The notes beneath the pieces were generated by a model that was not told the origin of the DNA, did not search any database, and saw nothing but the letters and a program-made list of their open reading frames with translations. A stretch of 64,000 bases of DNA from JACCSI01 sp035575715 (GTDB lineage: Bacteria > Acidobacteriota > Vicinamibacteria > Vicinamibacterales > UBA2999), in assembly GCA_035575715.1 (NCBI GenBank), contig DATLXN010000022.1, positions 124,001 through 188,000 of the forward strand, in the 5' to 3' direction. This document shows, piece after piece, positions 18,158-26,430 of this stretch (position 1 is the first letter of the stretch; each line of letters starts with the position of its first letter). The position numbers were made by a program, and so were the translations under genes.

Positions 18158-18725
18158 GGCGCATCTCCTCAGCTAACCTCACCAGCGCGCGACTCACCGC
18201 CATCCGCGCGGCGTCGGCGCTCGGGCGCTCGGTGCTTTCAGCGATCTCTGCGTACGAGCAGCCCATCTCGATCCGCGCGATTACCACCTGCTGCTCCTCC
18301 ACCGACAACCGCTCGAGCGCGCGGTCGTATTTACCGAGCAACTCGCTGCCGATGGCCAGCTCGAGCGGCGACTGCCCGTCGCCGGGCAGCGAGTCGTCAA
18401 GCGGTTCCGCATCCGGTTGACGTCCGCGGTGGCGCACCTCATCGCAGATGCGGTTCATCACTGCCGTCCGCAGATACGCCTGTAAGGCTCCTTCCCCTTG
18501 CGGCTGGAAGCGCGACAGGTTTCGGACCGAGCGGACCAGCGTGTCCTGCACGAGGTCGTCGGTGTCGGACATGTCGCGGGCCCATCTCGGCAGCCGGCCG
18601 GAGGCCCAGCGCGTCAATCGCGGCAGATACCGCTGCAGCAGGCGATTAAGGGCGTGCCGGTCCCCTCCGCGCGCCTGTTCGAGGAGCGTCAGCGACGATG
18701 TGGCAGACGGATCCCCACCCGACAT
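18147..18725 (-). CDS. ECF-type RNA polymerase sigma factor paired with a kinase
   Basis: 192 residues. Region 2 around TDDLVQDTLVRSVRNLSRF (the DLVQDT signature) and region 4 around LERLSVEEQQVVIARIEMGCSYAEIAE with a helix-turn-helix. The frame opens at 18779, but the ATG at 18725 begins close to the first conserved segment and has TATGAT 9 nt upstream. First gene of the operon sigma-kinase-basic protein-dehydrogenase, which it may transcribe itself. No anti-sigma factor is visible; the kinase may serve that role (inference). Confidence 0.85.
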   Translation of the reverse strand: MSGGDPSATSSLTLLEQARGGDRHALNRLLQRYLPRLTRWASGRLPRWARDMSDTDDLVQDTLVRSVRNLSRFQPQGEGALQAYLRTAVMNRICDEVRHRGRQPDAEPLDDSLPGDGQSPLELAIGSELLGKYDRALERLSVEEQQVVIARIEMGCSYAEIAESTERPSADAARMAVSRALVRLAEEMRREP

Positions 18726-18812
18726 GGCGCGGCGATCATATCGAATTAGCGGGCCGGCAAACGGGTCGAGGCCGTCCACCTGGCCATTCAGGCATTGGAC
18801 AGCGTCAACGCC

Positions 18813-20024
18813 TTATTTCCCGGACGGGGTCCCGGGTGCCTGAATCGACTCGATAACCTGGCGGAAGAATGTCTCCTTGGCGGGGCCGCCGGCGTGCCAT
18901 CGCCACACGATGACCAGGTCATGGTCCGGCGACACGAAAATCGTGTTGCTGCCGGCGCCTTGGGCCTGGTAGGAATTGACGGGGAGCGTTTTTGCGCCGC
19001 CGCGCGTGTTGAGCCACCACAGGTATCCGTAGTCGGGGCTGTTCTTGGCGGCGGCCGGCGTCAGCGCGGTCTTGACGTAGGCGGCCGGAATAATCTGTTT
19101 GCCGCTCCATTGCCCGCCGCGCAACCAGAGATAGCCAAACCGCGCCATGTCCTGCGCGTTAATCCATACACCGCCGCCCCACCGCGTGCCGCCGCTGACC
19201 GACGGGAACTTCTTGCCGTCAACGTCGGCGACACTGTTGTTGTAGGGAATCCATTGCCACGTGTTGGAGGCGCCGATCGGCCCCATCACTTCGTCCCGGA
19301 ACACATCGGGAATCGGTTTTTTGAACAACCGCAGCAACGACAACGAGAACCGGTTAATTCGGACGTCGTTGTATTCGTAAAAGGTCCCGGCCTCCTGCAG
19401 CGCACGCGGCTTTCGTTCGCCGTCGCCAAACGCAACGGTGCCAACGAAGTCGTGCTTCTTGCCCCACATCTCGCCTTCCCACTCGGTCTCCTGCTGGAGA
19501 TGGTTCTGCCAGGTGACTCGCGCGTTCTGGGCAGCGTCATAGCCGCCGTCCTTGATCTGTAAACCCACTGGCGCCTCGAGGTTGGTGATCAATCGATCAC
19601 GAACGGCAAGACCAGCGACCGTGGCCAGCATGCTCTTCGCAACCGAATAGGTCGGCGCAACATCAGTCGTGTCGCCGAATTCGCCGACGATGTAGCCGTG
19701 GCGAATGATCAGACCGTTGGTGCCGCCACGGCTCTTGGGGATGGGACCGAGTAAGGACCCGAAGATCTTTTCCTGCGTCGAGAAATCACGCGGCCAGTTG
19801 CTCTCGCGGCCTTTCGCGAACGTGATCGCCGCTTCCAGTTTGGCTGCATCCATCCCAACTTCTGCGGGCGCCTTGTGCGCCCAGCTGCCCGCCGGTGGAA
19901 AGTAGCGCGCCGGCGGCTGCGCCGCGAGTGTGGCGAGCGAGAGATACAAGGCCACAGAGACGCAGAGGCACAGAGTGAGTTTTTCGGAGAGGCGACGCAC
20001 TGTTGTCCGTGAAGAAGCTTCCAT
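18813..20024 (-). CDS. Secreted class C beta-lactamase-like serine hydrolase
   Basis: 403 residues with a signal peptide at residues 13-36. The active-site S127-x-x-K130 is visible in YSVAKSM, and YEYND supplies the Tyr-x-Asn second motif, as in penicillin-binding-protein-like serine hydrolases and esterases. The C-terminal AQGAGSN region corresponds to the third motif without a KTG. Likely an esterase or DD-peptidase rather than a true beta-lactamase. GAGAG lies upstream of the ATG. The signal peptide (LTLCLCVSVALYL) is encoded by a low-complexity CACAGAG-type repeat at 19952-19976. Confidence 0.85.
   Translation of the reverse strand: MEASSRTTVRRLSEKLTLCLCVSVALYLSLATLAAQPPARYFPPAGSWAHKAPAEVGMDAAKLEAAITFAKGRESNWPRDFSTQEKIFGSLLGPIPKSRGGTNGLIIRHGYIVGEFGDTTDVAPTYSVAKSMLATVAGLAVRDRLITNLEAPVGLQIKDGGYDAAQNARVTWQNHLQQETEWEGEMWGKKHDFVGTVAFGDGERKPRALQEAGTFYEYNDVRINRFSLSLLRLFKKPIPDVFRDEVMGPIGASNTWQWIPYNNSVADVDGKKFPSVSGGTRWGGGVWINAQDMARFGYLWLRGGQWSGKQIIPAAYVKTALTPAAAKNSPDYGYLWWLNTRGGAKTLPVNSYQAQGAGSNTIFVSPDHDLVIVWRWHAGGPAKETFFRQVIESIQAPGTPSGK
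19952..19976 (-). repeat. CACAGAGACGCAGAGGCACAG repeat used as signal-peptide code
   Basis: Low-complexity unit read on the minus strand as CTCTGTGCCTCTGCGTCTC, encoding the hydrophobic core of the serine hydrolase signal peptide. Elements of this composition are frequently intergenic in bacterial genomes. Confidence 0.5.
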
Positions 20025-20039
20025 ATTTTTCTCTCGTGT

Positions 20040-20084
20040 GGCCCGTCCGTTAGTAGCCCGTCCGTTAAGAGGCCTGTCCGTTAG
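20040..20084 (+). repeat. Three tandem GCCCGTCCGTTA units
   Basis: Copies GCCCGTCCGTTAG, GCCCGTCCGTTAAG and GCCTGTCCGTTAG fill the gap between the serine hydrolase start and the membrane protein end. The last copy contains the membrane protein stop codon. Confidence 0.65.
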
Positions 20085-21676
20085 GGCGCGCGCGGATTGA
20101 CGCGCAGTAACGTATCAGAACCGCGACTGGTGACAACCGAAAAGTCACGACCTTGTCTGACACGCTCGAGCAGCGTCTCTGCATCTTTCCCATAGCGATC
20201 GCCGTGGAAGAGGACGTGCGTGACGCGGTAGAGCCGGAGCGCGGCGGCGGTCTCAGCCGACGGAAATGTGCGCGTCGCCTCGCCCGCAGCGAGATACTCG
20301 CCTGGGATCCAGCGGCCGATGCCGTTCACCAGCGGCACGAAATCCGCGGTGGTCGAATAGAGGAGATAGTCGCCCTCCAGAAACCATTGCGGCTCTCCCG
20401 CGTACATCGGCAGTGCCACCACTCCCGTCGCGTTGTCTTGCCGCGCCAGTCGATACAGCTCCGGTATCGCCTGTGGCTGAGGGCGGCCGCCAGGGAAGTC
20501 GACGACGAAGACCTCGCCAAGGATGAGAGCTGCACACACCGGCGCCAGGGCCGGGGCGGCGCTCCGGAACCGCTCTCGCAACCACACCACACCCATTGCA
20601 CAGAGCAATGCAGAGGCAAATGTCACCAAGAGCGCAAACCGTGCGGTAGCCCGGAAGCCGCCGACACCCGGCAACAAGGACAGCAGATCGAAGGGAGCGA
20701 GACCTGCCGTCGAGGGCCCGAACGACAACGCCATCGCCGTCAGGCCGATCGCGGCCAGTAACGGCACACGTCTGCCGGCAGTGAAGCGCACGGTCGCCAT
20801 CGCGCAGGCGGCTAACGCCAGGGATGTCCATCCGAGAAACACGGTCCGCTCGCCCCAGATGCCCTGTGGCGCGGTGTAGCCACGCGCGGCCAGCGCACGA
20901 CCGACCACGGTGTGCTCCGACGGCACCAGATACGAACGCCAGTCAGCGGCGAGCGCTGCCGCTTCGCCTGTTTCGCTGCCGCGGCCGAGATAGGGCGCGA
21001 GGAACGGCAGGATGATCGCGGCAGCGAGTAGGCCACTCGCAGCGAGTTGCACCAGCCGTGTCGGCATGTCGCCGCGTTCGCGGGTCAACGCAAGCCACAG
21101 CAGCCAGGTGAAGACGAGCAGGCCAAGCATCAGTGCGAGGTACCACGACACCAGCGCGGTGAACACGGCGGGAAGCCACCACCCGGCCAGACGCGGCCAC
21201 GTCGGGCGCGCCCACCATCGCTCGAGCGCCCAGATGGTCAGCGGTAATCCGCCGTTCCAGGTGAGATTGAGATGGGCGTTATGGAGCAAGACGAACGACG
21301 AGAAGGCATAGGTCACGCCCGCCACGATCGAGGCGGGGACGTCGCGCGTCCATGAATGGGCGAGCACGAACATCGCGTAGGCGCTACAGGCCGGGCCCAA
21401 CAGCTGCAGGATGTTGAATTCGAGAATCGCGTTTCCTGTCGCCCACCAGATCGGCGCGCCCAGTGCACCGAGCGCGACCATATGATCGGTATGCGCCAGT
21501 GCAGCGCGGGTCGGATGAAACATGTTGGCGTCGAACAGGCGCGCGTCGCCGCCGAGAGCGTGCCCGATCCACGCCAGCACCCAGGCCTGCACGCGTCCAT
21601 CGCCAGAGTGGAGGGCGCTGTCAAACGCCGAGAGGTTGGTGAACGGCGACAACATCACCGCCGCGATCACGACCAT
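20081..21676 (-). CDS. Polytopic membrane protein of YfhO/glycosyltransferase-like type
   Basis: 531 residues with about ten hydrophobic segments (LALMLGLLVFTWLLWLAL, FALLVTFASALLCAMGVVW and others). The N-terminal loop GDGRVQAWVLAWIGHALG and the C-terminal soluble part resemble YfhO-like or GT-C family membrane proteins that handle lipid-linked sugars; this is a weak family assignment. The frame is open upstream to a TAG that is the stop of the M14 gene, so only that codon separates the two proteins in frame. The start may be ATG 21676 or the CTG directly after the stop. Confidence 0.65.
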   Translation of the reverse strand: MVVIAAVMLSPFTNLSAFDSALHSGDGRVQAWVLAWIGHALGGDARLFDANMFHPTRAALAHTDHMVALGALGAPIWWATGNAILEFNILQLLGPACSAYAMFVLAHSWTRDVPASIVAGVTYAFSSFVLLHNAHLNLTWNGGLPLTIWALERWWARPTWPRLAGWWLPAVFTALVSWYLALMLGLLVFTWLLWLALTRERGDMPTRLVQLAASGLLAAAIILPFLAPYLGRGSETGEAAALAADWRSYLVPSEHTVVGRALAARGYTAPQGIWGERTVFLGWTSLALAACAMATVRFTAGRRVPLLAAIGLTAMALSFGPSTAGLAPFDLLSLLPGVGGFRATARFALLVTFASALLCAMGVVWLRERFRSAAPALAPVCAALILGEVFVVDFPGGRPQPQAIPELYRLARQDNATGVVALPMYAGEPQWFLEGDYLLYSTTADFVPLVNGIGRWIPGEYLAAGEATRTFPSAETAAALRLYRVTHVLFHGDRYGKDAETLLERVRQGRDFSVVTSRGSDTLLRVNPRAP

Positions 21677-21706
21677 CAGCGCGGCGACGCCGAGATGGGT
21701 GCGCAG

Positions 21707-24376
21707 CTAGTATCCCGGTCCGAGCAACACCGCATTCATAAACAGCAACATCGTCGCCTCGGCGTAGGCGCGGTAGTTGGCGTCTTCGGCGAACGCGATG
21801 ACATGGCCCTGCCCGAAGGGCTGATGCATCAAATAGGCTTTTTGCACGAGCAGGTCCTGGCCTTCCGGCCACACCAGGCCGGATGCGATCAAGCGGTCCT
21901 TCTTGCCGTAGATCCCGACATTGCGGCCGCTATTCAACTTGATCGGGGCAAAGACGCGGGCGCCTTCGATCATCGCCTGTGCTTCTTCGTCGTGACCTGC
22001 ACTCAACCAATGATCGGTGTCGATGGTGACGCGCATGATTGCGCCTGGCTGCGCATCGGGGCGTTCACGATCCGGTTGGATGGCCTTGTCATAGTCAAAC
22101 GGCGTGGCAGCCCCAGGTTTCGCACCAGCCGCAGCAGCCCCACCAGCCCCACTCGCCGCAGCTGTCCCAGCCGGAGGCACATCCGGTCGACCGTCCTTGA
22201 GGAGCAACGTCGTGTCCAACAGACCGACGCCGGCGCCGGTCGCCCATCGCGACGCTTCGGCGAGGGTGATCAACGTGCCGCCGGCGCGGAGCCAATCTTT
22301 GAGGCGGGCGACCACTGCGTCGCCAATCTGGCCGGCGTAATTACCTGAAGGCAGCACGACGACATCGAAATCGGCAAGGTTCGCGCGTCCCAAGGACGCC
22401 GTGCGCACCGTCGTCACCGGCTGGCCAAAACGGCGTTCGAGCACGTAACGCGTCCAGCCTGCCGAGAGCGATGAGGTCGGCAGATCCCAGGCCAGCAGCA
22501 CGCGGACCTTCTTCAGAAAGGCGGCTTCGTTGCTGCCAAGCGAAATGCCGGACTCGACGTAGGTCGAATCGATCGGCACGACTTCGGCGCCGTGCTTGTT
22601 CGCCAACGTCGTCAGTCGCGCATGAAGATCCGCAGGATTGCCGGCTATGCGGATCACCGCCGTGCCGAGCGGATAGCGCCGTCCGCCCATCGTGAAGGCA
22701 CCGCCGACACTGTGCATGCGCACGCCTTGCTGCAGCGCCTCGGCGGCGAGGCCCGCTGCCGCGCTGCCCCACGGCACCAGATACGCGACGCGCGCCTGCG
22801 CAAACGAGCGCGTGGTGGCGGGGGCGTCGTAGGTCATCGGCACCGCCGTCGAGCGCACCGACACCGCCGAGCGGCTGGCGACCATCTCAACGTCGTAGAG
22901 CAACGGCAGGCTCCACGCGGTGATGTCGTAAATCTGATCCGGCTGGCGGCGAGCGCGGCGTTCCTCCTGCCGCTTGATGAAGTCTGCAGGTTGATCGGTC
23001 ACCGGGTCGAGCAGATTACGAATCAAGCGACCGGTCGGTTGCGCGTGGGAGACGATGAACGTGCCTGCGGGAATTTGCCGAGTCCCGATCTTGAACACTT
23101 CTTCCGCGCGACGCACTTCAATCCCTTGTGTCGCCAGATTCTTCGCCAGCTTTTCTGCGCGCGACGGGTCGTGTCCCGGCAGCAACAGGTATTCGCGGGA
23201 GGCGCTCTTCTCGCCCTCGCTGATCGCCGTGCGGCGATAGTCGAGAAATTCACGCAGCAGGCGCTCGCGATTCTTGGCCGCGGTGATCGCCGTCACCAAT
23301 GCGGCGTTGGCGTGATGCATCACCGCATCCCGATAGGTCAGCACCGTCTCGTCGTCGCGCGCATACGACAGGGCGCGCGACGACGCCTGTTCGTAGGTCA
23401 TGCCGATCGATCCGTGGAAGATCGGCCACGACTCGCCGTAGCCGGGATAAAACGAGTCGTAGACCTCGCGAATGAAGTAGGGCCAGCCGCGCTCGTCGAA
23501 CCGCGCGCCGTTAGCGCGCCCAAACAGGTCGAACGCGGCAACCTGGCTCTTGGTGATGTGCGGGTTCAGCGGGTCGGCCGGCGGCGCGAAGTAGTACGAG
23601 TTGTCACCGCCCTGTTCATGCAGATCGACCGTGACGTGCGGCCAGTAATCGCGCGCCAGTAAGATGCGGCCGCGCGTTTCGGGCTGCGTCTGGGCGAACC
23701 AGTCGCGGTTCATGTCGAACAGGTAATGATTGGAGCGTCCGCCCGGCCACGGTTCGTCGTGCTCGGCGTTGTACGGCGTCGGGTCGGCGATCGCCGCACG
23801 TCCCTGCAGGTTCTGGAACACGAAGCGCGCGCGACCGTCCGGATTCTGCATCGGGTCGATCAACACCAGCGAGTCACGCAATACGGTGTCAACATCGGCG
23901 TCGCCTTGCGCGGCCAGCAAGTGATACGCCTCGAACAGCGCCGCGTCCGACGACGAGATTTCATTGCCGTGGACGCCGTGCGACAACCAGGTCACGACCG
24001 GCAGTTCTTTGACCAGGCGATCGCCCTCATTTCCGGAGAGGGTGCGCGGGTCTGCGAGCCGCTGCAGATCGCGTTTGACCTGATCGAGCTTGGCCATGCG
24101 GTCGGCGCTGCCGACCACCATCACCCACAGCGGACGGTTTTCCCAGGATCGCGCGTACTCGTAGAGTCGCGTTCGAGTCGGTGCGGCTTTCGCGAGCGCC
24201 TGCAGATACGTGCCGACCTGATCGGGCGGCGTGATCTCCATCCCAGTGTCGTAGCCGAGGATCTGCCGAATCGTCGGAATCGCCGGGTCATATTTTGCGC
24301 CGGGCCACATCGCCTCCTGGGCGACAGCGGGTACGGCGAGCAAGAGGAGAAAGGCGGACAAAAACATTCTGTTCAT
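21707..24376 (-). CDS. Secreted M14-family zinc carboxypeptidase
   Basis: 889 residues with a signal peptide (MNRMFLSAFLLLLAVPAVAQ). The zinc motif H136-x-x-E139 lies in SHGVHGNEISS, and later M14-type segments include PMQNPDGRARF and VTVDLHEQGGDN. The C-terminal half contains a glutamine-amidotransferase-like fold region (VVLPSGNYAGQIGD) and an Ala/Gly-rich linker (AASGAGGAAAAG). Long M14 proteins of this type are common in Acidobacteriota and Bacteroidota and act in protein digestion outside the cytoplasm. Start is the ATG at 24376. The TAG stop is followed in the same frame by the membrane protein gene. Confidence 0.88.
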   Translation of the reverse strand: MNRMFLSAFLLLLAVPAVAQEAMWPGAKYDPAIPTIRQILGYDTGMEITPPDQVGTYLQALAKAAPTRTRLYEYARSWENRPLWVMVVGSADRMAKLDQVKRDLQRLADPRTLSGNEGDRLVKELPVVTWLSHGVHGNEISSSDAALFEAYHLLAAQGDADVDTVLRDSLVLIDPMQNPDGRARFVFQNLQGRAAIADPTPYNAEHDEPWPGGRSNHYLFDMNRDWFAQTQPETRGRILLARDYWPHVTVDLHEQGGDNSYYFAPPADPLNPHITKSQVAAFDLFGRANGARFDERGWPYFIREVYDSFYPGYGESWPIFHGSIGMTYEQASSRALSYARDDETVLTYRDAVMHHANAALVTAITAAKNRERLLREFLDYRRTAISEGEKSASREYLLLPGHDPSRAEKLAKNLATQGIEVRRAEEVFKIGTRQIPAGTFIVSHAQPTGRLIRNLLDPVTDQPADFIKRQEERRARRQPDQIYDITAWSLPLLYDVEMVASRSAVSVRSTAVPMTYDAPATTRSFAQARVAYLVPWGSAAAGLAAEALQQGVRMHSVGGAFTMGGRRYPLGTAVIRIAGNPADLHARLTTLANKHGAEVVPIDSTYVESGISLGSNEAAFLKKVRVLLAWDLPTSSLSAGWTRYVLERRFGQPVTTVRTASLGRANLADFDVVVLPSGNYAGQIGDAVVARLKDWLRAGGTLITLAEASRWATGAGVGLLDTTLLLKDGRPDVPPAGTAAASGAGGAAAAGAKPGAATPFDYDKAIQPDRERPDAQPGAIMRVTIDTDHWLSAGHDEEAQAMIEGARVFAPIKLNSGRNVGIYGKKDRLIASGLVWPEGQDLLVQKAYLMHQPFGQGHVIAFAEDANYRAYAEATMLLFMNAVLLGPGY

Positions 24377-24400
24377 GGTTATGGAAGGCGCGTAACTGAC

Positions 24401-24429
24401 TGATCCCTGATCCCTGCTCCCTGATCCCT
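24401..24429 (+). repeat. TGATCCCTGATCCCTG tandem repeat
   Basis: Three to four units of TGATCCC/CTGCTCCC between the M14 start and the class A beta-lactamase stop. Reverse-orientation relatives of the repeat at 14126-14169. Confidence 0.6.
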
Positions 24430-25332
24430 TTAACGTTCAAAGTACTCGACAATCCGTGCGGCAATCCGTCCCATGCGGTCTTCGGCTTCACCGTACGAGC
24501 CGGTGATCGCATTGGTGAAAAACGAGATCACCACCGGCCCGGACCTGGTGAATGCAATGCCGACGTCGTTGGCGAGCACGGGTGCGAAATCGCCGGTTTT
24601 GTGGCCAATAGGCACCGTGACGAAATGCGGGAGGCGTCGCGCGCCGGCTTGCTGCGCGCGCATGAAGCGAATGATCTCGTCGGATGATTTCTTCGACGTC
24701 AACGAGTTGTCGTGGATCGCCGCGAGCATGCGGCCGGTCGCCCGCGGGGTCATCTCACCGAGCCAATAGGCGCGATCGGTATTGGTCTTATCGTTGCGAT
24801 CGGCACCGGGCGGCAGCGTCGCATACTTCGCAAACAGCTCGCCGGTCGTCTGCGTCAGTCGCATCGACTCGCCGTAGCCGTTCTCCTTGAGCCACACATT
24901 GACGCGCGGCACGCCGCCCACTTTGGTGATCGCGAGATCGGTGGCGGTGTTGTCGCTGGTAATCACCATCTGCATCAAGACATCGCGCAGCGTCGGCTGG
25001 AGCCCGGCGTCGTGATAGCGGAAGATGCCCGAGCCGCCGCGGACATCGCCGGCAGTGATGGTCATGCGCTGTTCGAGCGACAAGATGCCCTTCTCGGCCA
25101 TCTGATACGCGAGCATCAGGACCGGAATCTTGATCACGCTGGCGCTGTTGAAGGTCTCATCGGCGCGGACGCCGGCTTCTTCACCGGTCGTCAGATGCTT
25201 GACCCAGATCCCGGCGCGTCCCGGAAAGGTGGCCAGATCAGCGTCGAGCAGCGGCTGCAGTTTCGCTGGCGCCTGGGCGGTAAGAAGCGCCGCGCTGCTG
25301 AGGGCCATCAGCAACGCGGCTGCCCGCGACAC
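24430..25332 (-). CDS. Class A beta-lactamase-like serine hydrolase
   Basis: 300 residues with a signal peptide. Class A motifs in order: S65-V-I-K68 (SASVIKIP), SDN in TSDNTATD, and KTG in GHKTGDFAP. A GTG at 25332 is chosen because GAAGGA lies 4-5 nt upstream and a signal peptide begins there (MSRAAALLMALSSAALL). It is 8 nt after the stop of the metallothionein gene, so the two are likely cotranscribed. Hydrolysis of beta-lactams is expected, but substrate range is not predictable. Confidence 0.88.
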   Translation of the reverse strand: MSRAAALLMALSSAALLTAQAPAKLQPLLDADLATFPGRAGIWVKHLTTGEEAGVRADETFNSASVIKIPVLMLAYQMAEKGILSLEQRMTITAGDVRGGSGIFRYHDAGLQPTLRDVLMQMVITSDNTATDLAITKVGGVPRVNVWLKENGYGESMRLTQTTGELFAKYATLPPGADRNDKTNTDRAYWLGEMTPRATGRMLAAIHDNSLTSKKSSDEIIRFMRAQQAGARRLPHFVTVPIGHKTGDFAPVLANDVGIAFTRSGPVVISFFTNAITGSYGEAEDRMGRIAARIVEYFER

Positions 25333-25340
25333 GTGGTCCT

Positions 25341-25493
25341 TCAGATATGACAGTGCGGATGGCGGCAATTGCAATGGAGCTCGATCTCCGGCGCCTTCTG
25401 GCAATACTCGCTGCAGAACTTGGTGCCGGCCGGCACCTGGCATTCGCAACTGGCGTGGGCACATTTTTGGGTAGTGGTGTTGGATTCAGCCAT
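25341..25493 (-). CDS. Bacterial metallothionein (50 residues)
   Basis: A 50-residue protein with nine Cys: KCAHASCECQVP, KFCSEYCQKA and HCNCRHPHCHI. The spacing C-x4-C-x-C ... C-x3-C ... C-x-C-x4-C with interspersed His matches prokaryotic metallothioneins of the SmtA/BmtA type, which bind zinc, cadmium or copper in the cytoplasm. Excellent Shine-Dalgarno GGAGGAG 4 nt before the ATG. It immediately precedes the class A beta-lactamase gene. A TAGGAT box further upstream, near 25540, may be its promoter. Confidence 0.9.
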   Translation of the reverse strand: MAESNTTTQKCAHASCECQVPAGTKFCSEYCQKAPEIELHCNCRHPHCHI

Positions 25494-25640
25494 CGGACTC
25501 CTCCGCGTAGCGAGTGGACGACGAGCGATTGGGCGAATCCTACACCTTAGTGGCCCGAATCCGAATTAGCTCGGCATTCGGCCACGACCGATGGGCTGGC
25601 CAGGTGCCGACCAATCCGGCGACCGTGTAGTAACGTCTGG

Positions 25641-26393
25641 TTGTGCCAGGTCCCCCACGACCTGCTCATCGAGCACATCTTCGCCGCCTACGTCGAGCTC
25701 GACCGTGATCGCAAGATCAGCGCGATGAACGGCAATGCCGAAGTGTTGCTCCGCCGCGATCGTACCGCTGCCATCGGGCGGACACTCGAAGAAGTGATCC
25801 CGGATGCGGTGAAATCGCAGCACTGGCCGGCGTTTGTCGGGCTGGTGGCCAGCCGCAAGACCGACACGATTTCCATCTTCTACCCCTCGCAGTACCGCTG
25901 GCACGACGTCACCACGCTGCCGACGCCCGAGGGCGGCACCGTGCTGCTGATGCGCGACGTCACCGATCGCCAGTGGCTGATCCGCCGCGAGGCCGAGCGT
26001 GTGTACTTGAAAAACGTCTTCGAGGACGCGCCAGTGGCGATGTCCATGATGCGCGGCAGCGCGCTGACCATCGAATACACCAATGCCTTTGCCCGCAAGC
26101 TGCTTCACGATCGCCCTATGGTAGGGCGGAACCTGCGCGACGCCTTGCCCGACCTCGAGCAGCAGGAACTGTTCGAGGTGATAGAAAACGTCTTCCGCAC
26201 CGGCGAGCCGTACCAGGGCCGGGACGTCTTCGTCCGCTTCGACCGAAATAACGACGGGGCGCTCGAAGAAGGCTATTTCGACGTCTCGTACCAGGCGGTC
26301 CGTGACTTCGACGGCACCATCTCCGGCGTGCTCAGCCTGAGCGTCGAAGTCACCGATCGCGTGCGCGACCGCCAGGCGTCGCCGTCACGCTAG
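25641..26393 (+). CDS. Two-PAS-domain sensor protein without an output domain
   Basis: 250 residues. First PAS about 8-110 (FAAYVELDRDRKISAMNGNAE pattern, IGRTLEEVIPD) and second about 125-240 (FEDAPVAMSMMRGS, EYTNAFARKLL, VGRNLRDALPDL). No kinase, GGDEF or HTH follows; the stop comes right after the second PAS. It may be a stand-alone ligand- or partner-binding sensor. The start is uncertain: TTG 25641 is the most upstream reasonable codon; the first ATG is at 25725. Divergent from the metallothionein gene, 147 bp away. Confidence 0.72.
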   Translation: MCQVPHDLLIEHIFAAYVELDRDRKISAMNGNAEVLLRRDRTAAIGRTLEEVIPDAVKSQHWPAFVGLVASRKTDTISIFYPSQYRWHDVTTLPTPEGGTVLLMRDVTDRQWLIRREAERVYLKNVFEDAPVAMSMMRGSALTIEYTNAFARKLLHDRPMVGRNLRDALPDLEQQELFEVIENVFRTGEPYQGRDVFVRFDRNNDGALEEGYFDVSYQAVRDFDGTISGVLSLSVEVTDRVRDRQASPSR

Positions 26394-26430
26394 ATCCAGC
26401 GGCACACCTGGCGGCGCCGAATCCTACACC

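Noticed and set aside
25341..25343. The metallothionein stop TGA as a second Sec codon
   Set aside because: The protein already ends with the usual CNC...HPHCH pattern, the frame after it is not conserved-looking, and the next gene's ribosome-binding site begins there.
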